A stretch of DNA of 64,000 nucleotides, from positions 1,798,001 through 1,862,000 of the forward strand of contig NC_018027.1 in NCBI RefSeq assembly GCF_000266905.1, read 5' to 3'. The position numbers and the translations under genes were made by a program. The notes beneath the pieces are model-generated. The model searched no databases. It saw only the letters and a list, made by a program, of their open reading frames with translations, and was not told the DNA's origin. Each line of letters opens with the position of its first letter. The first letter of the stretch is position 1. Positions 25,522 through 34,978 of the stretch are shown in pieces. This DNA is from Mycolicibacterium chubuense NBB4. GTDB lineage: Bacteria; Actinomycetota; Actinomycetes; Mycobacteriales; Mycobacteriaceae.

Positions 25522-27018
25522 TCAGGGAGTGATCACCGTGCGGCTGACCGGTTCGGCGGCGGCCTGGCGGCAGTAGATCGCGCGCTCCAGCGCGTCCAGA
25601 AGCGCGTCCCTGGTCTCCTCCGGATCGATGAGGTCGTCGAACCCGAGGTGACCGGCCGACCGGAACGACGCATCCACCTCCGCCTGCCGGAGCCGGGCCT
25701 CGATGTCCTCCGTGGCGTGGGACGCGCGGCTCAGGGCGGCCGCGCTCATCGCTCCCATCGTCGCGCCGGGGTAGGCGAACGTGGCGCTCTGCTGGTCGAA
25801 TCCGAGCAGGGACATGACCATCGACCCGAAACCGTACGCCTTGCGCAGCGTCACATGCAGTTTCACCGTCGTCGCCGTGGTCTGGGCGGCGAACATCCGC
25901 GCGCCGCTGCGCAGCACCCCCTGGCGTTCGGACCGACTGCCCGGCAGCATGCCCGGATTGTCGGCCAGGAACACGATCGGCAGATGGAACGAGTCGGCGA
26001 CCGTGATGAAGTGCGCGGCCTTGTCGGCGGCGTCGGCGTCGATCGAGCCGGCCAGCACGCGCGGCTGGTTGGCGACGACCGCGACCGGGTGGCCACCGAG
26101 ATGTGCCAGCGCGCAGATGATCGCGGGCCCGAACCTGGGCTGGACCTCGAACCAGTCGGAGGTGTCGAACACGATGTCGAGCACGGCCCGCATGTCGTAG
26201 ATGCGGCGGTTGCCGCGCGGCACGATGTCGAGGAGTTCCGGAGTCGGACGGCGCCGCGCGGAATCGTCGGCCGGACGCGCCGCCGGATAGGACCACGCGC
26301 TCGACGGGAAGTACGACAGGTACGTGCGGATGTCGTCGAGCACCGCGACGTCGTCCTCACCGAGGTTGTGAATGACCCCGCTGGCCAGCGCCACCGACGG
26401 GCCGCCGAGATCCTCCTTCGAGATCTCCTCTCCCGTGGACTCTTTGACCACCGGCGGACCAGCGGTGAAGATCGCCCCCTGGCTCGTCATGATGGTCCAG
26501 TCGCACACCGGCGCGACCAGTGCGCCGTGCCCGGCGGACGGGCCGAACAGCCCGCTGACCGTCGGCACCTTCCCCGAGCACTGCGCCTGCGCCAGCAGGT
26601 CGGTGGGCGTGCGGCCGTAATGCTCACCGCTGGGACGGAAGCCCGCGCCTTCCAGCAGCATCACCAGCGGGACGCGGTCCCGCAGGGCGAGTTCGGCGAG
26701 CCGGTAACGCTTCGCGTTGCCGCCGGGGCCGATGCTGCCCGCCAATGTCGTGAAGTCCTCGGCGCCCACCATCACCGGTGACCCGTTGACCAGACCGGAA
26801 CCGGTGACGATGCCGTCGGCTGCGATGTCGCCGCCGACGAGAGTGCCGAACTCCCGGAACGTGCCGTGGTCGAGGAGTCGCTCGATGCGGGCGCGGGCAT
26901 CCAGTTTGCCCTTGCCGCGGTGCTTGGCCAGGCGCTCGTCTCCGCCCATCGCGCGGGAGTGTGTACGCCGGCGGGCGAGTTCGTCGAGTGAGTCCTTCCA
27001 GTCATCGATCCCGGCCAT
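25522..27018 (-). CDS. acyl-CoA carboxylase carboxyltransferase (beta) subunit
   Basis: A 498-residue carboxyltransferase subunit of the biotin-dependent acyl-CoA carboxylase family (AccD/MccB type), which carboxylates an acyl-CoA using carboxybiotin. Two crotonase-like halves are visible. LEGAGFRPSGEHYGRTPTD and GPSAGHGALVAPVCDW lie in the first; LADNPGMLPGSRSERQGVLR and RKAYGFGSMVM in the second. The ATG at 27018, six bases after GGGAG, is preferred over the upstream TTG. No biotin carboxylase/BCCP partner is in the window, so it must borrow one from elsewhere or be used differently. It is divergent from the MSMEG_2256-like gene across a degenerate operator. Confidence 0.92.
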   Translation of the reverse strand: MAGIDDWKDSLDELARRRTHSRAMGGDERLAKHRGKGKLDARARIERLLDHGTFREFGTLVGGDIAADGIVTGSGLVNGSPVMVGAEDFTTLAGSIGPGGNAKRYRLAELALRDRVPLVMLLEGAGFRPSGEHYGRTPTDLLAQAQCSGKVPTVSGLFGPSAGHGALVAPVCDWTIMTSQGAIFTAGPPVVKESTGEEISKEDLGGPSVALASGVIHNLGEDDVAVLDDIRTYLSYFPSSAWSYPAARPADDSARRRPTPELLDIVPRGNRRIYDMRAVLDIVFDTSDWFEVQPRFGPAIICALAHLGGHPVAVVANQPRVLAGSIDADAADKAAHFITVADSFHLPIVFLADNPGMLPGSRSERQGVLRSGARMFAAQTTATTVKLHVTLRKAYGFGSMVMSLLGFDQQSATFAYPGATMGAMSAAALSRASHATEDIEARLRQAEVDASFRSAGHLGFDDLIDPEETRDALLDALERAIYCRQAAAEPVSRTVITP

Positions 27019-27067
27019 CGGCAACTCCCGTCCTCGGCGGCCCGCGCGCGGCGCGCGACGTTGACCA

Positions 27068-27086
27068 TACTGAATTGCTTACTGTA
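27068..27086. promoter_or_regulatory. operator, TACTGTAA regulon site 5 (degenerate)
   Basis: TACTGAAT-TGC-TTACTGTA: each half keeps the core of the consensus, with two changes in the left half and one in the right. It lies between the divergent carboxyltransferase and F420-oxidoreductase genes, the same arrangement as sites 2 and 4. Confidence 0.55.
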
Positions 27087-27098
27087 GCTTCGTTCGAC

Positions 27099-28148
27099 AT
27101 GGGTGCTGGAGGCGGCCTGAAGGTGGACGCGGCCGTCGTCAGTCAACTCGCGCAGGTCCCGTCCGGTGCGGAAACGCTGGAGCGGCGAGGTTACGACGGC
27201 TGCTGGACCGCCGAGATCAACCACGACCCGTTCCTGCCCCTGGCCCTGGCCGCCGAACACACCACTCGCATCGAGCTGGGCACCAGCATCGCCGTGGCGT
27301 TCGCCCGCAACCCGATGACGGTGGCGCAGATCGGCTGGGATCTGCAGGACTACTCGCAGGGACGGTTCCTCCTGGGTCTGGGCTCGCAGATCAAACCCCA
27401 CATCGAGAAGCGCTTCAGCATGCCGTGGAGTAAGCCGGTGGCCCGCATGCAGGAGTTCGTGCAGGCGTTGCGCGCCATCTGGTCGTGCTGGCGCGACGGC
27501 ACACCGCTGGACTTCGCGGGCCAGTTCTACACCCACACGCTGATGACCCCGATGTTCGTGCCCCCCGCGCAGCCGCACGCCGACCCGAAGGTCTTCGTCG
27601 CAGCAGTCGGCGACCGCATGACCGAGATGTGCGGGGAGGTCGCCGATGGGCTGCTGGCACATGCGTTCTCGACGCAGCGGTACATGCGGGAAGTGACGAT
27701 CCCGACGTTGTCGCGGGGTCTGGAGCGGGCCGGACGGACGCGTGGTGACGTCGAGGTGGCCAGTCCGCTGTTCGTCGTGACCGGCCGCGACGAGACCGAA
27801 CTGCGGGCGGCGGCGGTGGGCACTCGCAAGCAGATCGCCTTCTATGCGTCCACTCCCGCCTATCGCGGCGTGCTGGAGCTGCACGGCTGGGGTGACCTGC
27901 AGACCGAGCTGCACCGGCTGTCCCGCCGAGGCGACTGGGACGCGATGGGTTCCCTGATCGACGACGCAATGCTCGCCGAGTTCGCCGTCGTCGCGCCGAT
28001 CGAGGATGTCGGCAAGGCCATCGCGAGCCGCTGCGAGGGCGTGATCGACCGTGTGCTGGTGGGCTTTCCGCCGTCTGTCGACGAGACCACGGTCGTCGAC
28101 CTGGTGGCGGATCTGCGTGGCAGAGCGAAGAGTGGAGGACCAGGGTGA
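27099..28148 (+). CDS. F420-dependent LLM-class oxidoreductase (MSMEG_2256-like)
   Basis: A 349-residue luciferase-like F420 enzyme. GYDGCWTAEINHDPFLPL and ELGTSIAVAFARNPMT are characteristic, and I recall this pattern as the MSMEG_2256 family. Start is uncertain. ATG 27099 lies just after the operator and lacks a ribosome-binding site; related proteins begin at the KVDA segment, which here follows a GGAGG at 27108-27112, so GTG 27123 is plausible. Its stop overlaps the P450 start (GTGA), so the two form an operon. Likely an F420-linked redox step on a ring or side-chain intermediate. Confidence 0.87.
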   Translation: MGAGGGLKVDAAVVSQLAQVPSGAETLERRGYDGCWTAEINHDPFLPLALAAEHTTRIELGTSIAVAFARNPMTVAQIGWDLQDYSQGRFLLGLGSQIKPHIEKRFSMPWSKPVARMQEFVQALRAIWSCWRDGTPLDFAGQFYTHTLMTPMFVPPAQPHADPKVFVAAVGDRMTEMCGEVADGLLAHAFSTQRYMREVTIPTLSRGLERAGRTRGDVEVASPLFVVTGRDETELRAAAVGTRKQIAFYASTPAYRGVLELHGWGDLQTELHRLSRRGDWDAMGSLIDDAMLAEFAVVAPIEDVGKAIASRCEGVIDRVLVGFPPSVDETTVVDLVADLRGRAKSGGPG

Positions 28149-29383
28149 GTGTTCGAATCGCCGACGAGGCGGCCAAGGTGTTCGTCGATCCGACGGCCTA
28201 CGCCGACGAGGCGAGGCTCCATGCTGCGTTGCGCCGGCTGCGTGCGGACGCGCCGGTGTCGTGGGTGGAAGTGCCCGACTACAACCCGTTCTGGGCGATC
28301 ACCAAGCACGCCGACATCATGGCGATCGAACGTGACAACCTCCTGTTCACCAACTCGCCACGGCCCGTGCTCACCACCGCCGAGGGCGACGCGCAACACG
28401 CCGCGATGGGCGTGCGCACGCTCATCCACATGGACGATCCGCAGCACCGCAAGGTCAGGGCGATCGGAGCGGACTGGTTTCGCCCGAAGGCCATGCGCGC
28501 GTTGAAGGTTCGTGTCGACGAGCTCGCCAAGGAGTTCGTCGACCAGATGCGGGACCGGGGTGGCGAGTGTGACTTCGTCCGCGAGGTCGCGGTCAACTTC
28601 CCGCTCTACGTGATCATGTCGCTGCTCGGGATCCCGGAATCCGACTTCGGCCGCATGCTCACCTACACCCAGGAGCTGTTCGGCAACGACGACACCGAAC
28701 TGCAGCGCGGCGCCACCATGGAGGAGCGGGGGATGGCGCTGCTGGAGATGTTCACCTACTTCAACGACATCACCGCGTCGCGGCGGGCGCACCCCACCGA
28801 GGACCTGGCGTCGGCGATCGCGAACGCCCGCATCGACGGCGAACCGCTGTCCGACATCGACACGGTGTCCTACTACCTGATCGTCGCCACCGCCGGGCAC
28901 GACACCACCAGTGCGACGATCTCCGGGGGACTGCAGGCGCTCGCCGAGAACCAGGACCAGCTGCGGCGGTTGCAGCAGAGCCCCGAGCTCTTGCCGCTGG
29001 CTGTCGAAGAGATGATCCGCTGGGTCACTCCGGTCAAGGAGTTCATGCGAACCGCCCAGCAGGACACCATCGTTCGTGGGGTGCCCATCGCGGCCGGGGA
29101 GTCGGTGCTGCTGTCCTATCCGTCGGGTAACCGCGACGAGGACGTCTTCGCCGACCCCTTCGTGTTCGACGTCGGCCGGGATCCCAACAAGCACGTCGCG
29201 TTCGGATACGGCGTGCACTTCTGTCTCGGTGCGGCGCTGGCCCGGATGGAGATCAACAGCTTCTACTCCGAGCTTCTGCCCCGCCTGAGGTCGATCGAGC
29301 TCGCCGGCGCGCCCCAGCACACGGCGACGGTGTTCGTCGGAGGGCTCAAGCACCTGCCCATCCGGTACACGCTGTCGGACTGA
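28145..29383 (+). CDS. cytochrome P450
   Basis: A 412-residue P450. Cys360 in YGVHFCLGAALARME ligates the haem; the position usually Gly-x-His is GVHFCLG. ATAGHDTTSATISGG is the I-helix motif with Asp-Thr-Thr, and EEMIRWVTPV holds the ExxR. The GTG start overlaps the stop of the F420 enzyme. General length and motifs are those of mycobacterial steroid- or alkane-oxidising P450s, but the subfamily is not assigned. It is convergent with the MFS transporter gene, 15 bases apart. Confidence 0.93.
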   Translation: MSVRIADEAAKVFVDPTAYADEARLHAALRRLRADAPVSWVEVPDYNPFWAITKHADIMAIERDNLLFTNSPRPVLTTAEGDAQHAAMGVRTLIHMDDPQHRKVRAIGADWFRPKAMRALKVRVDELAKEFVDQMRDRGGECDFVREVAVNFPLYVIMSLLGIPESDFGRMLTYTQELFGNDDTELQRGATMEERGMALLEMFTYFNDITASRRAHPTEDLASAIANARIDGEPLSDIDTVSYYLIVATAGHDTTSATISGGLQALAENQDQLRRLQQSPELLPLAVEEMIRWVTPVKEFMRTAQQDTIVRGVPIAAGESVLLSYPSGNRDEDVFADPFVFDVGRDPNKHVAFGYGVHFCLGAALARMEINSFYSELLPRLRSIELAGAPQHTATVFVGGLKHLPIRYTLSD

Positions 29384-29398
29384 CGTGCGGCGGCGACG

Positions 29399-30775
29399 CT
29401 AGAGAAGCGGCTCGGCACGCTCCACCGAATCCAGTGACGCGTCTTTGGTTTCGCGCATGATCAGGATCGCGACGAAGCTCAGGGACGCGGCGATGAACAG
29501 GTACAGGCCGACCCAGGACACGCCGTACTCCGTCGCCAGCCACGTGGCGATGAACGGAGCGACCGCAGCGCCGAGGATGCTCGCCACGTTGTAGGAGATC
29601 CCGGACCCCGTGTAGCGCACGTTGGTCGGGAACAGCTCGGGCAACACCGCGCTCATCGGGGCGAAGGTGAAACCCATCAAGGTCATCCCGATGATCAGGA
29701 ACCCCAGCATGGTGCCGTAGGAGGTGTGGCCGGAACCGAGCATCGGTGCGAACAGCGCGCCGTACGCCATGATGCCGGCGGTGACCACGAGCAGCAGGCG
29801 ACGCCGGCCGAAGCGGTCCGACAGCAGCCCGGAGACCGGCAGCGTCGCCGCGAAGAACAGCACGGCGATCAACTGCATCTGCAGGAAGTCGACGTAGCCG
29901 AATCCGAGGCCGGTTCCGGCCGGCGGCGACTTGGCGGTGCCGAAGCTCAGCGCCCACGTCGTGACGATGTAGAAGATCGTGTAGGTCGCCAGCATCACGA
30001 ACGTGCCGATGATCAACTGCCGCCAGCTCGTCCGGAAGACCTCCGCCAGCGGCGCCTTCACCTTCTCGCCGCGGGCGACGGCGCGCGTGAAGACCGGGGT
30101 CTCCATGATCCGCAGGCGCACGTACAGACCGATTGCGACCATCACGGCGCTCAGCAGGAACGGCACGCGCCAGCCCCAGGTCAGGAACGGTCCGTTCGGA
30201 TCGGACGTCAGATTGCTGTGGCCCAGCCACAAGATCAGCGCCACGAACAAGGCATTGGCCAACAGGAATCCGAACGGCGCTCCGAGTTGCGGCCACATGG
30301 CCGCCCAGCCGCGCTTGCCGGGTTTGGCGGTCTCGGTGGCCAGCAGGGCCGCGCCGCTCCATTCGCCTCCCAGCGCCAGCCCCTGGCAGAAGCGCATGAC
30401 CGCCAGCAGCGCAGGGGCGACGAGTCCGACCTGAGGGTAGGTCGGCAGCAGGCCGATCGCGAACGTCGCGATTCCCATGAGCAGCAGGGAGGCGACCAGG
30501 GTGGTCTTGCGGCCTGCGCGATCGCCGAAATGGCCGAACAGGATCGAGCCGACCGGACGCGCGACGAAGGCCAGTCCGAAGGTGGCCAGGGATGCCAGCA
30601 GCGCCGTCGTGGAGTCGCCCTTGGGGAAGAACAGATGCGGAAACACCGAGACGGCCGCTGTCGCGTAGATGTAGAAGTCGTAGAACTCGATGGTGGTGCC
30701 CATCATCGACGCGATCACGATGCGCCGCCGGGGAATCCCCGCGACCAGATCGCTTTCCGCGACGTCACTGCTCAT
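29399..30775 (-). CDS. MFS transporter, metabolite:H+ symporter (MHS) type
   Basis: A 458-residue major facilitator with 12 predicted membrane helices. GTTIEFYDFYIYATAA in helix 1 and the GHFGDRAGRK loop between helices 2 and 3 are MHS-family hallmarks (ShiA/ProP/KgtP relatives), which import organic acids or osmolytes with protons. The ATG at 30775 is preferred because AAAGGTGG lies five bases upstream. A candidate importer for the island's substrate or for a carboxylate product, though it has no TACTGTAA site of its own. Confidence 0.92.
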   Translation of the reverse strand: MSSDVAESDLVAGIPRRRIVIASMMGTTIEFYDFYIYATAAVSVFPHLFFPKGDSTTALLASLATFGLAFVARPVGSILFGHFGDRAGRKTTLVASLLLMGIATFAIGLLPTYPQVGLVAPALLAVMRFCQGLALGGEWSGAALLATETAKPGKRGWAAMWPQLGAPFGFLLANALFVALILWLGHSNLTSDPNGPFLTWGWRVPFLLSAVMVAIGLYVRLRIMETPVFTRAVARGEKVKAPLAEVFRTSWRQLIIGTFVMLATYTIFYIVTTWALSFGTAKSPPAGTGLGFGYVDFLQMQLIAVLFFAATLPVSGLLSDRFGRRRLLLVVTAGIMAYGALFAPMLGSGHTSYGTMLGFLIIGMTLMGFTFAPMSAVLPELFPTNVRYTGSGISYNVASILGAAVAPFIATWLATEYGVSWVGLYLFIAASLSFVAILIMRETKDASLDSVERAEPLL

Positions 30776-30830
30776 CTTCGCCACCTTTCTGCCACGGCTC
30801 GGCGAAGGCACATAATGCCAGCAACCGGGC

Positions 30831-31034
30831 TCAGCAGCAGCGGGCGCCGGGATCGGCGTCCGCGGCCGCGTGGCGATGACGCCAGTACTCGCGCTCCGAC
30901 ATCACCGCCTCGCCCGCATGGGCGCGGGCCCGGTGCTCCAGATAGCGCTCATAGTGGTTGTCGCCCATCAGCGACTTCCAGTACCAACCGACCTGACGGA
31001 CGGTCTGCCGTGTTCGTGCGGCAAGGCGTCCCAT
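30831..31034 (-). CDS. YbdD/YjiX family small protein, CstA partner
   Basis: A 67-residue protein with VGWYWKSLMGDNHYERYLEH, SEREYWRHRH and the C-terminal RCC ending of the YbdD/YjiX (DUF466) family. Members are encoded with CstA/BtsT-type peptide or pyruvate transporters and are needed for transport by some of them. The only in-frame start is the ATG at 31034, which puts its first 67 bases inside the end of cstA, in another frame. The overlap implies translational coupling. Confidence 0.88.
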   Translation of the reverse strand: MGRLAARTRQTVRQVGWYWKSLMGDNHYERYLEHRARAHAGEAVMSEREYWRHRHAAADADPGARCC

Positions 31035-33271
31035 TGCGTCTGCACCTCCTTCTCGGCGGTGGTCGCGAACATGCCCGACGGCGCGAAGATGCGCGACGGT
31101 ACCGGTTCGTCTTCGGTCATGGCACGGCCTTGACCCCGAATCGCCTTGAGCGCCATGGCGAGTCCCGCGATGAACACGATCAGCACGATGACGGCGAAGA
31201 CGATCGACAGCGTGCCCTGGATGAAGGTGTTGCGGATCACCGCGTCCAGCTGGTGGGTATTCTTGGCGGCACCGAAGGCGGTCTCGCCGGCCTCCTTGGC
31301 GTGGCGGTACTGGAAGTGCTGAGTCCAGTAGCCGACCTTCAGGTCGCCGGAGAAGATCTTCTGCCAGGACGCCGTCATCGTGACGATGAGATCCCAGAGC
31401 AGCGGCACCCCCGGTATCCACGCCCACATGAGCAGGCCGCGTTTGATGATGACGACGGTGACCACCGTCAACGCGATCGCGGCGAGCAGTTGATTGGCGA
31501 TGCCGAACAACGGGAACAGCGTGTTGATCCCGCCCAGCGGGTCGGTCACGCCCATCAACAGGATGCTGCCCCATGCGGCGACCACGACGACGCTGCACAC
31601 CCACGCGCCGGCCCGCCAGCTGGGATTGCGGAACTTCTGGAGCGGTCCGCCGAGATTGCCCAGCCCATCGGAGAGCATGAACCGCGCGACCCGGGTGCCG
31701 GCGTCGACCGTCGTCAGGATGAACAGCGCCTCGAACATGATCGCGAAGTGGTACCAGAAGGCCTTGAGGGCGTGACCGCCGAACAACTGGTGGAGCACCT
31801 CGGACATGCCGACTGCCAGCGTCGGCGCGCCGCCGGTGCGCGACACGATCGACTTCTCGCCCACGTCGCGCGCCGCGTTGGTGATCTCGTCAGCGCTGAT
31901 CGGCGCGCCCGACAGGCCGAGCCCGTTGACGTAGTCGGCGGCGCTCTGGGCGGTGGTGCCCGTCGAGGCCGTCGGGGCGTTCATTGCGAAGTACAAGTGC
32001 TGGTTGAGAATCGCGGCGGTGATCAGCGCCATGATCGCGACGAACGACTCGGTGAGCATGCCGCCGTAGCCGATCAGCCGCATCTGGCTCTGCTTCTCCA
32101 GCATCTTCGGGGTGGTGCCCGACGAGATCAGCGCATGGAAGCCCGACAGCGCGCCGCACGCGATCGTGATGAACAGGAACGGGAACAGCGAACCGGCGAA
32201 CACCGGGCCGGTTCCGTCATCGGCGAACGAGGAGATCGCCGGCGCCTGCATGATCGGCTGGGCCACGACGATCCCGACGGCGAGCAGCGCGATCGTGCCG
32301 ACCTTCATGAACGTCGACAGATAGTCACGGGGCGCGAGCAGCAGCCACACCGGCAGCACGGAGGCGGCCAGTCCGTAGATGATGATGCACCACGACAGGG
32401 TGACCTTCGAGAGCGTGAACCAGTCGTCGCCCCAGGATGTCTCGGCCACCCAGCCGCCCGAGACGACGGCCAGCAGGAGCAGCAGCAGGCCGATCACAGA
32501 GACCTCCGAGACCCGGCCCGGCCGCAGGAATCGCAGATACAGCCCCATGAAGAGGGCGATCGGAATCGTCATGGCGATCGAGAAGACGCCCCAGGGGCTT
32601 TCACCCAGGGCGTTGACGACGACCAGCGCGAGAACCGCCAGCAGGATCACCATGATGACGAGGACGCCGACGATGGCCGCGACCCCGCCGATGGTCCCGA
32701 GCTCGTCGCGCGCCATCTGCCCGAGCGAGCGTCCGCGCCTGCGCACGGAGATCGACAGCACGAGATAGTCCTGCACACAGCCGGCGACGACCGCGCCGAT
32801 GATGATCCAGATGGTGCCGGGCAGATAGCCCATCTGCATGGCCAGCACCGGTCCGACAAGGGGTCCGGCGCCGGCGATCGCCGCGAAATGGTGACCGAAG
32901 AGCACCCGCCGGTCCGTGGGCAGGTAGTCCGTTCCGTTCTCGAATACCTCTGCGGGCGTGGCGATGTCGTCTCGCGGCCGGACCACCTTCATCTCGATCA
33001 GTCGGGCGTAGAACCGGAAGCCGATGACGTAGGTGCAGATGGCGGCGATGACGAACCAGACGGCGTTGACGGTCTCGCCGCGGAAGAACGCGATGATCGC
33101 CCACGACACCGCACCGAGCAGTGCGATGAGTGCGAAGACGATCTTGTGCCTGGCCGTGATCGGCGACCGGTCGATGATCGCCACCGGCGGCAGGTCCTTG
33201 TCCGTACGGACGTAGGTGATGTCACCGTCGGTTTCTTCGATGCGCTTGGATGACGCGGCGGTGGTGGCCAT
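30968..33271 (-). CDS. cstA: carbon starvation protein CstA (peptide/pyruvate transporter)
   Basis: A 767-residue polytopic membrane protein with many hydrophobic segments. FGHHFAAIAGAGPLVGPVLA is the CstA signature. CstA/BtsT proteins import peptides or pyruvate, often upon carbon starvation. The ATG at 33271 follows GGAG five bases upstream; earlier in-frame starts lack that. The gene for its small YbdD partner overlaps its 3' end. Its position next to ligB matches, as I recall, the M. tuberculosis order Rv3063-Rv3062. Confidence 0.93.
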   Translation of the reverse strand: MATTAASSKRIEETDGDITYVRTDKDLPPVAIIDRSPITARHKIVFALIALLGAVSWAIIAFFRGETVNAVWFVIAAICTYVIGFRFYARLIEMKVVRPRDDIATPAEVFENGTDYLPTDRRVLFGHHFAAIAGAGPLVGPVLAMQMGYLPGTIWIIIGAVVAGCVQDYLVLSISVRRRGRSLGQMARDELGTIGGVAAIVGVLVIMVILLAVLALVVVNALGESPWGVFSIAMTIPIALFMGLYLRFLRPGRVSEVSVIGLLLLLLAVVSGGWVAETSWGDDWFTLSKVTLSWCIIIYGLAASVLPVWLLLAPRDYLSTFMKVGTIALLAVGIVVAQPIMQAPAISSFADDGTGPVFAGSLFPFLFITIACGALSGFHALISSGTTPKMLEKQSQMRLIGYGGMLTESFVAIMALITAAILNQHLYFAMNAPTASTGTTAQSAADYVNGLGLSGAPISADEITNAARDVGEKSIVSRTGGAPTLAVGMSEVLHQLFGGHALKAFWYHFAIMFEALFILTTVDAGTRVARFMLSDGLGNLGGPLQKFRNPSWRAGAWVCSVVVVAAWGSILLMGVTDPLGGINTLFPLFGIANQLLAAIALTVVTVVIIKRGLLMWAWIPGVPLLWDLIVTMTASWQKIFSGDLKVGYWTQHFQYRHAKEAGETAFGAAKNTHQLDAVIRNTFIQGTLSIVFAVIVLIVFIAGLAMALKAIRGQGRAMTEDEPVPSRIFAPSGMFATTAEKEVQTQWDALPHEHGRPSVRSVGTGSR

Positions 33272-33385
33272 GATTTCTCCTGGTCTCTCGCTCGTCGGCA
33301 GCGCCGGTTGGGTCCCTCGGTGCATGCCTGAAGGTGATCCTCGCATCGCTCCAACCGGGCTTGTGGCGAAACTCCCGTTCCAGCC

Positions 33386-34930
33386 TCAGTCGGACCGCTC
33401 GTAGAGCGCGCGCACGGTGTCGATGGTGTCGGCCTCGGCCGCGCTCTTGTCGTCGCGGTAGCGCAGGACCCGGGCGAATCGCAGTGCCATGCCACCCGGA
33501 TACCGCGACGACGTCTGCAGCCCGTCGAACGCGATCTCGACGACCTGCTCGGGCCGCACCCTGACCGAGTACCCGGATGTCAGGCCGTCGGCCAGCTCGA
33601 GGAAGCGCTCCGTCTGCCACGCCAGCATCTCGTCGGTCATGCCCTTGAAGGTCTTGCCGAGCATCACGAATCCTCCGGTCTGCGGGTCCCGCGCGCCCAG
33701 GTGGATGTTCGAGAGCTTGCCGGTGCGCCGGCCCGATCCCCACTCGACGGCCAGGACGACGAGGTCGAGCGTGTGCACCGGTTTGACTTTCAACCACCCC
33801 GCGCCGCGCCGCCCGGCCTCATAGGGCGCGGTCGGCGACTTCGCCATCACCCCTTCGTGGCCCGCCGCCAGCGTGGTGTCCAGAAACGTCTGGGCTTCGG
33901 CGGGATCGGTGGTCAGCAGGCGGTCGACGCGTTGCCGGTCGGGCACGATCGCGTCGAGCCGGGCGACCCGCTCGTGCGCGGGCTGGTCGAGGACGTCGAC
34001 ACCGTCGACGTGCAGCAGATCGAAGAAGAACACGGAGAGCTTCTGGGTGTCGGGGCCCGCCGTACCGCCGCGGCGCCCGAACCGCGAGGCGGTGACCTGA
34101 AACCTCTGCGGACGGCCGTCGGGTCTCAGCGCGATGGCCTCGGCGTCGGCGATCAGATCGGTGACGGGCAGGGCCAGCGCCGCATCGACGACCTCGGGCA
34201 GGCGCGCGGTGACGTCGTCGAGACTGCGGGTGAACACCGACACCGAGTCGCCCCGGCGGTGGATCTGGACGCGTGCGCCATCCAGCTTCGCCTCGAAAAC
34301 GGCTCTGCCGTCGAGGCGTTCGAGCGCATCGGCGACGCTGGTCGCCGTCTGCGCCAGCATGGGCCCGACCGGCCTGCCGACCTGCAGGGTGAATGCCTCG
34401 AGCGCGGCGACACCGCCGGTGACCGCCGCCGCCGCGACCGTCGGCAGGTCCCCGCTGAGCATCGCGGCGCGGCGCGCGGCCGCGGGATCGATGCCGGCGG
34501 CCTTGCTGACCGCGTCGGCCATCACGCCGACCAGGGCGCCCTGCCGCAACTCGCCGGTGAGCAGGCGGCGCAGGAACGTCTGCTCGATGGCCGTGGCCGC
34601 CGAGAACAACTCGGCGACCAGCCGAGCCCGGCGGGCCTGCGACCCCTTGCCCGATGTCGTCCCGATGTCGCCCAGCGCGCCGTCGACGCCGAGCACCGTC
34701 AGGGTCGGTTCGGCGGCCGGCTCCGGCAGTGCCCGCAGGCTCGCCCAGCCGACGCCGATCTGGCGCTGGGTGAGCTCACCCGACAACCACGACACCACGA
34801 CCGCGACCAGGCGCGGGTCGCCTGCGGCCGCGGCCGAACGCAGCAGATCGGCGATGCGAGCGATCTTGGCCAGCCGCGCTGAGGCGGCAGCGACATCCGC
34901 GGACGCCTGCGCGACTTCTACGAGGAGCAC
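33386..34930 (-). CDS. ligB: ATP-dependent DNA ligase LigB
   Basis: A 514-residue ATP-dependent DNA ligase that seals nicks through an enzyme-adenylate on Lys215 in [14 protein letters not shown] (KxDG motif). An N-terminal DNA-binding domain occupies about residues 1-200. Downstream nucleotidyltransferase motifs include [13 protein letters not shown] (motif V), followed by an OB-fold domain. Length and the [13 protein letters not shown] start are close to M. tuberculosis LigB (Rv3062). It is an accessory ligase beside the essential NAD-dependent LigA. The GTG at 34930 is the start. Confidence 0.93.
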   Translation of the reverse strand: MLLVEVAQASADVAAASARLAKIARIADLLRSAAAAGDPRLVAVVVSWLSGELTQRQIGVGWASLRALPEPAAEPTLTVLGVDGALGDIGTTSGKGSQARRARLVAELFSAATAIEQTFLRRLLTGELRQGALVGVMADAVSKAAGIDPAAARRAAMLSGDLPTVAAAAVTGGVAALEAFTLQVGRPVGPMLAQTATSVADALERLDGRAVFEAKLDGARVQIHRRGDSVSVFTRSLDDVTARLPEVVDAALALPVTDLIADAEAIALRPDGRPQRFQVTASRFGRRGGTAGPDTQKLSVFFFDLLHVDGVDVLDQPAHERVARLDAIVPDRQRVDRLLTTDPAEAQTFLDTTLAAGHEGVMAKSPTAPYEAGRRGAGWLKVKPVHTLDLVVLAVEWGSGRRTGKLSNIHLGARDPQTGGFVMLGKTFKGMTDEMLAWQTERFLELADGLTSGYSVRVRPEQVVEIAFDGLQTSSRYPGGMALRFARVLRYRDDKSAAEADTIDTVRALYERSD

Positions 34931-34978
34931 GTCGTCAGCCTGGCACGCCGCTACGACAGTTCTGCGTCAGGCGCGAAC

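Noticed and set aside
6171..27086. KstR or KstR2 operators as an explanation for the repeated palindrome
   Set aside because: The half-site TACTGTAA and 3-base spacer do not fit the AAC/GTT-centred KstR or AAGCAAG-type KstR2 motifs I know.
29726..33253. 1175-codon plus-strand open frame opposite the MFS and cstA genes
   Set aside because: It is Arg/Asp/His/Gln-rich with no domain, runs antisense to two clear membrane-protein genes, and is a typical shadow in high-GC DNA.
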